From Haloparvum sedimenti (GTDB lineage Archaea; Halobacteriota; Halobacteria; Halobacteriales; Haloferacaceae): a DNA stretch of 47,135 bases. The stretch covers positions 1-47,135 of the forward strand of contig NZ_LKIR01000142.1 of NCBI RefSeq assembly GCF_001462205.1. Reading direction: 5' to 3'. The translations under genes and the position numbers were made by a program. The notes beneath the pieces were generated by a model that was not told the DNA's origin, made no database searches, and saw only the letters and a program-made list of their open reading frames with translations. Positions 42,644 to 47,135 of this stretch are shown here, piece after piece (position 1 is the stretch's first letter; each line of letters begins with the position of its first letter).

Positions 42644-44269
42644 ATGACCGACACGACGGAGACTCGGAACGCGACGCGACGCCGGTTTCTGACGGCCGCG
42701 GGGGCCGCGGGCGCGACCGCGCTCGCCGGCTGTACGGGCGGCGAGGACATCGAGGAGATCGAGGAGAGCGCCGAGGGCGCGGGCGGAGAGGGCGGCGAAA
42801 CGGAGACGACGACCGAGGGCGGCGAGGAGGACGCCGACGCGATCACGATCACGCAGGGGAACCTCGTGGCGACGCTCGACCCGCAGAACCACGGCGAGAC
42901 GCCGACGACGAACGTGCTCCGGCAGGCCTACGAGACGCTCGTCTTCCGGGACGCGGACGGCCGGCTCGTCGGCCAGCTCGCGACCGACTGGGAGCGCGTC
43001 GAGGACGGGCGCGCCGACCTGACGCTGCGGGAGGGCGTGCAGTTCCACTCCGGCTCCGAGCTGGCCGCGAGCGACGCCGCCTACTCGATCAACCGCGTCG
43101 TCGACGACGACGTGGACATCGTCAGCGCGCGGAAGGACCAGCTGCCCGGCATCGACGAGGCGACCGCGGACGACGAGGCCGGCGTGGTCACGATCGAGTC
43201 GGGCGCCGTGAACCCGACCATCTTCTCGGACCTGGCGACGACCGGGAACGTGCTGGAGAAGGCGTGGGTGGCCGAGAACGACATCGCGCAGGCGGTCAAC
43301 GGCACCGGCGCCTACGAACTGGCCGAGTACGAGGAGGACGTGTCGATCACCTTCGAGCGCTTCGACGGTTACTGGGGCGAGGAGCCGGACGTCCGCGAGG
43401 TCACGTTCAACGCCGCCAGCGAGGTCAGCTCCCGCGTCTCCGCGCTGCTGGCCGGCGAGACGGACCTCACCGTCAACGTCCCGCCCAACGAGGTGCCTCG
43501 GATCGAGGAGCAGGAGGGCACCGACATCACCGCGGTGCCGAGCACGCGCATCATCTTCGCGCCGATGCGCTACGACGTGGAGCCGTTCTCCTCGCCGGAG
43601 TTCCGGCAGGCGCTCAACTACGCGGTCGACCTCGAGTCGATCATCGACAACGTGCTCGACGGCTTCGGTGACCCCACCTCGCAGGCGACGCTCGAGGGGT
43701 ACACGGGCTACAACGACGACATCGAGCCGTACCCGCACGACCCCGAGCGTGCCGAGGAACTGGTCGAGGAGTCCGGTCACGCTGGCGTGGAGATCACCCT
43801 CGAGACGCCGGTCGGACGCTACCTCCGCGACGTGGAGATCGCCGAGACGGTCGCGGGCTTCATCGACGACCTCGACAACGTCTCCTGTTCGGTCCAGCAG
43901 CGCGAGTTCGGCGCGCTGGTGCAGGAGATCGTCGACGGGAAGCTGGAGACGCGGCCGAAGTTCCACCTCATCGGCTTCGGCAACCCAACCTTCGACGCCG
44001 CGCGCAACATCCTGCCGTACCTCGTCAGCGACGGCGCGTGGATGCACTGGGCCGACGACCGCGTCGACGAGCTCATGGCGCAGGCCGGCGAGGAGGGCGA
44101 CCCCGAGGAGCGCGACGCCCTGCTGCAGGAGGCGAACGCGATCATCCACGAGCAGGCGCCGTGGGTGTTCCTGAACCGCCAGTACTCCGTCTACGGCGTC
44201 AGCGACCGCATCGAGTGGGACGCGCGCCGCGACGAGCGCATCCTCGTGAAGGAGATGGCGCTGGCCTGA
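42644..44269 (+). CDS. Oligopeptide/nickel-type ABC substrate-binding lipoprotein (orphan)
   Basis: 541 residues of the SBP family 5 (DppA/OppA/NikA). The N-terminus has a Tat motif RRRFL at 12-16 and a lipobox LAGC with Cys30, so it is exported folded and lipid-anchored. An acidic linker follows, then the binding fold (TLDPQNHGETPTTNVLRQAY, LREGVQFHSGSELAASDA, EFRQALNYAVD, YTGYNDDIEPYPHDPERAEE). No permease or ATPase genes lie next to it, although they would normally follow; a T-rich unit and a repeat array come instead. CGCTTAGG about 27 nt before the ATG supports the start. The solute is not known. Confidence 0.92.
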   Translation: MTDTTETRNATRRRFLTAAGAAGATALAGCTGGEDIEEIEESAEGAGGEGGETETTTEGGEEDADAITITQGNLVATLDPQNHGETPTTNVLRQAYETLVFRDADGRLVGQLATDWERVEDGRADLTLREGVQFHSGSELAASDAAYSINRVVDDDVDIVSARKDQLPGIDEATADDEAGVVTIESGAVNPTIFSDLATTGNVLEKAWVAENDIAQAVNGTGAYELAEYEEDVSITFERFDGYWGEEPDVREVTFNAASEVSSRVSALLAGETDLTVNVPPNEVPRIEEQEGTDITAVPSTRIIFAPMRYDVEPFSSPEFRQALNYAVDLESIIDNVLDGFGDPTSQATLEGYTGYNDDIEPYPHDPERAEELVEESGHAGVEITLETPVGRYLRDVEIAETVAGFIDDLDNVSCSVQQREFGALVQEIVDGKLETRPKFHLIGFGNPTFDAARNILPYLVSDGAWMHWADDRVDELMAQAGEEGDPEERDALLQEANAIIHEQAPWVFLNRQYSVYGVSDRIEWDARRDERILVKEMALA

Positions 44270-44303
44270 GGCGCGGCAGTCCGCGGGGCCGTCAGTGTTT
44301 CTG

Positions 44304-44540
44304 TCGCGGTCGCGGTGCGGTGCTGATGCGGTCGCAGTGCGGTGCTGATGCGGTCGCGGTGCGGTGCTGATGCGGTCGCGGTGCGGTGCTGATGCGGTCG
44401 CAGTGCGGTGCTGATGCGGTCGCAGTGCGGTGCTGATGCGGTCGCAGTGCGGTGCTGATGCGGTCGCAGTGCGGTGCTGATGCGGTCGCGGTGCGGTGCT
44501 GATGCGGTCGCGGTGCGGTGCTGATGCGGTCGCGGTGCTG
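44304..44540 (+). repeat. 22-bp minisatellite array, about ten units
   Basis: About ten tandem copies of GCGGTCGCAGTGCGGTGCTG+AT, varying only G/A at one position. The array begins 35 bp after the binding-protein stop. The same word in reverse complement makes the array at 19877-20035. It generates long repetitive open frames on both strands that are not genes. Confidence 0.85.
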
Positions 44541-44579
44541 CTCCTGTCTCGGTTGTGGTACCGCGGCGGCGCGAGGGCG

Positions 44580-44801
44580 CGAAGCGCCCGGAGCGCCGAC
44601 CGCGGCCCCTTTTTGATCGACATTTTTCAAGGGAGCGGTCAAGCCGGCGCTCTGCGCCGGCGCGACCCGACGCAAAAAAAGGTCGGGGTGCGAAGCGCCC
44701 GGAGCGCCGACCGCGGCTCCTTTTTGATCGACATTTTTCAAGGGAGCGGTCAAGCCGGCGCTCTGCGCCGGCGCGACCCGACGCAGAAAAAGGTCGGGGG
44801 A
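44580..44801 (+). repeat. Three-stem structured element, two tandem 111-bp copies
   Basis: Copy 1 is 44580-44690 and copy 2 44691-44801; they differ at about two internal bases. Each has ACCGC..CCCTT / AAGGGAGCGGT around TTTGATCGACATTTTTC, then the GC hairpin GCCGGCGC TCT GCGCCGGC, then CCCGAC / GTCGGG around an A-run. A third copy lies inverted at 19735-19868. The second copy ends just before the acyl-CoA synthetase promoter. Confidence 0.85.
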
Positions 44802-44802
44802 T

Positions 44803-44812
44803 TGTTTATTAA
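44803..44812 (+). promoter_or_regulatory. TATA box of the acyl-CoA synthetase gene
   Basis: GTTTATTAAC is centred about 27 nt before the ATG at 44835. It sits directly after the second copy of the structured element, which therefore abuts the promoter. Confidence 0.65.
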
Positions 44813-44834
44813 CTTCCCGCGGGTTGCGTGCGGT

Positions 44835-46823
44835 ATGAGTTGGCAGGAAGCCGAGCGGGAGTTCTCGGACCCGGCGATCGCGACCGAGACGCTCCCCCGA
44901 ACGTTCGAGCGGAGCGCGGACCGGAACGCCGACCGCGTGGCGCAGCGGTACAAGGGGGGGATCTACGACCGGTCGCTCGTCTCCGCGGGCGTCGTCCCGC
45001 CGGCCGCGGAGGGGGAGTACGCCGACCTCACCTACGCCGAAACGCGCGACATCGTCCGCAACCTCGCGGCCGGCTTCCGAGAGATCGGCGTCGAGAACGG
45101 GACGCGAGTCGCGATCTACGCCCACACGCGGATGGAGTGGGCACAGACGGACTTCGCGGCGCTGGCGGCGGGCGCGGCCGTCACGACCGTCTATCCCTCC
45201 TCGTCGGACGATCAGCTCCAGTATCTGCTCGAGGACCCCGAGGCGACCGTCGTCGTCGCGGAGGACCGCGACCTTCTCGAGCAGGTGCAGGGCGTCCGCG
45301 ACGACCTCGGGCACGACCTCGACGCGGTCGTGTCGTTCGACGACCCCGGCGAGGCGGGCGCGGAGCCGGACGTTTTCACCCTCGGCGACCTCCACGAGCG
45401 CGGTTCGGAGGCGTTCGATCTCGACGCCTACGAGTCGTGGCTCGACGACACGGAGATGGACGACCTCGCGAGCCTCATCTACACCTCGGGGACGACGGGC
45501 CGACCGAAGGGCGTCCAGCTCACGCACGCCAACTTCCGGGCGAACGTCAACCAGTGTTACCGGCGGTTCGCGGACCGCCCCGACCGCGACCCCGACGTGG
45601 CGGGGATCTCCGCGGAGTCGACCACGCTCTCGTTCCTGCCGCTCGCGCACGTCTTCGAGCGGCTGGCGGGTCACTACATGATGTTCGCGGCGGGCGCGAC
45701 CGTCGCGTACGCCGAGAGCCCGGACACGCTGCGGGAGGACTTCGGGCTGGTGCGACCCACCACCACCACGAGCGTTCCGCGCGTCTACGAGAAGCTCTAC
45801 GACGCCATCCGCGAGCAGGCGAGCGAGTCGCCGGTCAAGGAGCGGATCTTCGAGTGGGCCGTCGACGTGGGCCGGGCGTACCACGAGGCGGACGACCCCG
45901 GCGCGCTGCTGTCGGCCAAACGGTCGATCGCGGACCGGCTGGTCTTCTCCAGCGTTCGCGAGGGCGTCGGCGGGAACATCGACTTCTTCATCTCCGGCGG
46001 CGGGTCGCTCTCCGCGGAGCTGTGCGCGCTCTATCACGGGATGGACCTCCCGATCTTGGAGGGGTACGGGCTCACCGAGACCTCGCCGGTGATCAGCGTC
46101 AACCCGCCGGAGGAGCCGAAGGTCGGCACCATCGGCCCCCCGGTGGTCGACACGGAGATCCGGATCGACGACGCGGTCGTCGGCGAGGAGGTCGCGGACC
46201 TCGACGGCGAGGTGGGCGAACTGCTCGTCCGCGGCCCGCAGGTCACCGACGGCTACTGGCAGAAGCCGGAGGCGACCGCGGAGGCGTTCACCGAGGCCGA
46301 CGACGGCGGCGACCCGTGGTTCCGGACCGGCGACATCGTCCAGGTCCGACCGGACGGTTACATCGCGTTCCGCGAGCGCGCCAAGCAGCTGCTGGTGCTC
46401 TCGACGGGAAAGAACGTCGCGCCCGGCCCCATCGAGGACCGATTCGCTGCCAACGAGTTCGTCGAGCAGTGTCTGGTGCTCGGGGACTCCCGGAAGTTCG
46501 TCTCCGCCATCCTCGTGCCCAACTTCGAGCGCGTCGAGGCGTGGGCGGCCGACCGCGGCATCGACCTCCCGGACGACCGGACGGCGATCTGCCGTGACGA
46601 ACGCGTCCGCGAGCGCATTCAGGAAGAGATCGACCGCGTGAACGAGGAGTTCGAGGCGTTCGAGCAGATCAAGCAGTTCCGGCTCGTCGCCGAGGAGTTC
46701 ACCGAGGAGAACGACCTGCTCACGCCGACGATGAAGAAGAAACGTCGGAACATTCTGGAGCGGTTCGCCGACGAGGTGGAGATCATCTACGAGTCGCCGG
46801 ACGAGAGCCCGGTCGACGACTGA
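44835..46823 (+). CDS. Long-chain acyl-CoA synthetase (AMP-forming)
   Basis: 662 residues of the ANL superfamily, activating fatty acids to acyl-AMP and then acyl-CoA. The P-loop YTSGTTGRPKG is near residues 215-225. A5/A7-like motifs GYGLTETSPV and WFRTGDIV follow, and the C-terminal hinge and Lys region comes with GKNVAPGPIED and LLTPTMKKKRR. The size and motif set fit FadD15/long-chain synthetases rather than acetyl-CoA synthetase. The ATG at 44835 is chosen because the sequence before it is repeat DNA and GTTTATTAAC lies about 27 nt upstream. No beta-oxidation gene is adjacent. A TTTTCTGT unit follows 28 bp after the stop. Confidence 0.93.
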   Translation: MSWQEAEREFSDPAIATETLPRTFERSADRNADRVAQRYKGGIYDRSLVSAGVVPPAAEGEYADLTYAETRDIVRNLAAGFREIGVENGTRVAIYAHTRMEWAQTDFAALAAGAAVTTVYPSSSDDQLQYLLEDPEATVVVAEDRDLLEQVQGVRDDLGHDLDAVVSFDDPGEAGAEPDVFTLGDLHERGSEAFDLDAYESWLDDTEMDDLASLIYTSGTTGRPKGVQLTHANFRANVNQCYRRFADRPDRDPDVAGISAESTTLSFLPLAHVFERLAGHYMMFAAGATVAYAESPDTLREDFGLVRPTTTTSVPRVYEKLYDAIREQASESPVKERIFEWAVDVGRAYHEADDPGALLSAKRSIADRLVFSSVREGVGGNIDFFISGGGSLSAELCALYHGMDLPILEGYGLTETSPVISVNPPEEPKVGTIGPPVVDTEIRIDDAVVGEEVADLDGEVGELLVRGPQVTDGYWQKPEATAEAFTEADDGGDPWFRTGDIVQVRPDGYIAFRERAKQLLVLSTGKNVAPGPIEDRFAANEFVEQCLVLGDSRKFVSAILVPNFERVEAWAADRGIDLPDDRTAICRDERVRERIQEEIDRVNEEFEAFEQIKQFRLVAEEFTEENDLLTPTMKKKRRNILERFADEVEIIYESPDESPVDD

Positions 46824-46870
46824 GGCGCGGATCGGGGCTGGGTTCGAGGCTTTTCTGTTCGCGTTGCTGA

Positions 46871-47135
46871 CCTGCTGATCTGGACAGCAACACCTCGAAA
46901 GCCCCAGCCGGCTCTGCCTCATACAGAAATCGTTCTGTGGTAGATCCTGCTGCTCTGGACAGCAACAGCCAGAAAGCCCCAGCCGGCTCGCCCCTTTCAG
47001 TCCCACCCACCGCGACCGCACCGCAACCGCACTACGACCGCACAGCAGCCTCACGCCTCCCCAGCCTCGGCCGCGGGCCGGCCGCGGAACCGCAACGCAC
47101 CGCAGGCGGCCGGCCCGCGACCTCCCTCGCGCGGT
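46871..47135 (+). repeat. Dispersed repeat modules a, a, b, c (second locus), with 14-bp hairpin
   Basis: Module a is at 46871-46914 and again at 46946-46990, separated by ACAGAA ATCG TTCTGT (46923-46938, a perfect hairpin). Module b is at 46990-47013. Module c begins at about 47045 with a 14-bp perfect stem (47072-47085 with 47106-47119) around a 20-nt loop (47086-47105). The order and strand match the copy at 4671-5180. The 312 bp after the synthetase stop contain nothing else recognisable; the element runs to the window edge. Confidence 0.75.

Noticed and set aside
44304-44540. CRISPR-like array of 22-bp repeats
   Set aside because: The units are directly adjacent with no unique spacers and no cas genes nearby; it is a minisatellite.
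42428-44623. A 731-codon minus-strand frame antisense to the binding protein
   Set aside because: It has Val/Arg/Leu composition typical of antisense frames in GC-rich DNA; the plus strand has Tat, lipobox and SBP motifs.
44292-47054. A 920-codon minus-strand open frame with repeated RTATASAPH/HQHRTATAS peptides
   Set aside because: The C-terminal part only translates the 22-bp array and structured repeats; the rest is antisense to the acyl-CoA synthetase.

Overview
The window is chromosomal DNA of a haloarchaeon (class Halobacteria), most likely Halorubrum or a close relative. The DNA is very GC-rich and the proteins are acidic and Asp/Glu/Ala/Gly-rich. There is an archaeal RadA recombinase, a KaiC-like ATPase, haloarchaeal-type histidine kinases, several small haloarchaeal families, and a Tat/lipobox substrate-binding protein. 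Most genes start without a Shine-Dalgarno sequence and have a TATA-like box 24-30 nt before the start codon, which is the leaderless haloarchaeal pattern.

Layout. 0-4.5 kb: the end of an insertion sequence, a sensor histidine kinase that it appears to have truncated, a double KaiC-like ATPase in the same operon, and a YgfZ/GcvT-like folate protein. 4.5-5.26 kb: a gene-free repeat region. 5.3-13 kb: a PHP phosphoesterase, several small or uncharacterised haloarchaeal proteins, an NAD(P)-binding epimerase coupled to a membrane protein, a cysteine-cluster protein, a membrane-anchored HTH protein and a 2H phosphoesterase. 13-19.7 kb: a cytochrome P450, UvrC, HisA, HisB, an ACT-domain regulator and RadA. 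19.7-22.9 kb: a structured repeat element, a short leader ORF coupled to an Amt-PII fusion, and a small frameshifted membrane protein. 22.9-28.6 kb: tetrapyrrole genes hemL, hemC, cobA and hemD, with a second histidine kinase antisense between hemL and hemC. 28.6-34.3 kb: class I ribonucleotide reductase nrdA-nrdB, an SPFH membrane protein and a zinc-ribbon protein. 34.3-42.3 kb: an Fe-S DinG/XPD-like helicase, a PfkB sugar kinase, an MBL-fold hydrolase, HisG, a membrane protein and UvrB. 42.3-47.1 kb: an orphan oligopeptide-type binding protein, repeat arrays, an acyl-CoA synthetase and a second copy of the repeat family seen at 4.7-5.2 kb.

The genes are mostly housekeeping: DNA repair and nucleotide supply (uvrB, uvrC, radA, helicase, nrdAB), histidine synthesis (hisA, hisB, hisG), haem/sirohaem/cobalamin precursors (hemL, hemC, cobA, hemD) and ammonium uptake. 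The less ordinary material lies between the genes. Two families of dispersed repeats have hairpin stems that differ in sequence between copies but remain perfectly base-paired. A leaderless mini-ORF overlaps amt by four bases. T-rich minisatellite units recur at gene ends, and there is an inverted-repeat cluster before nrdA. No tRNA, rRNA or CRISPR array was recognised.
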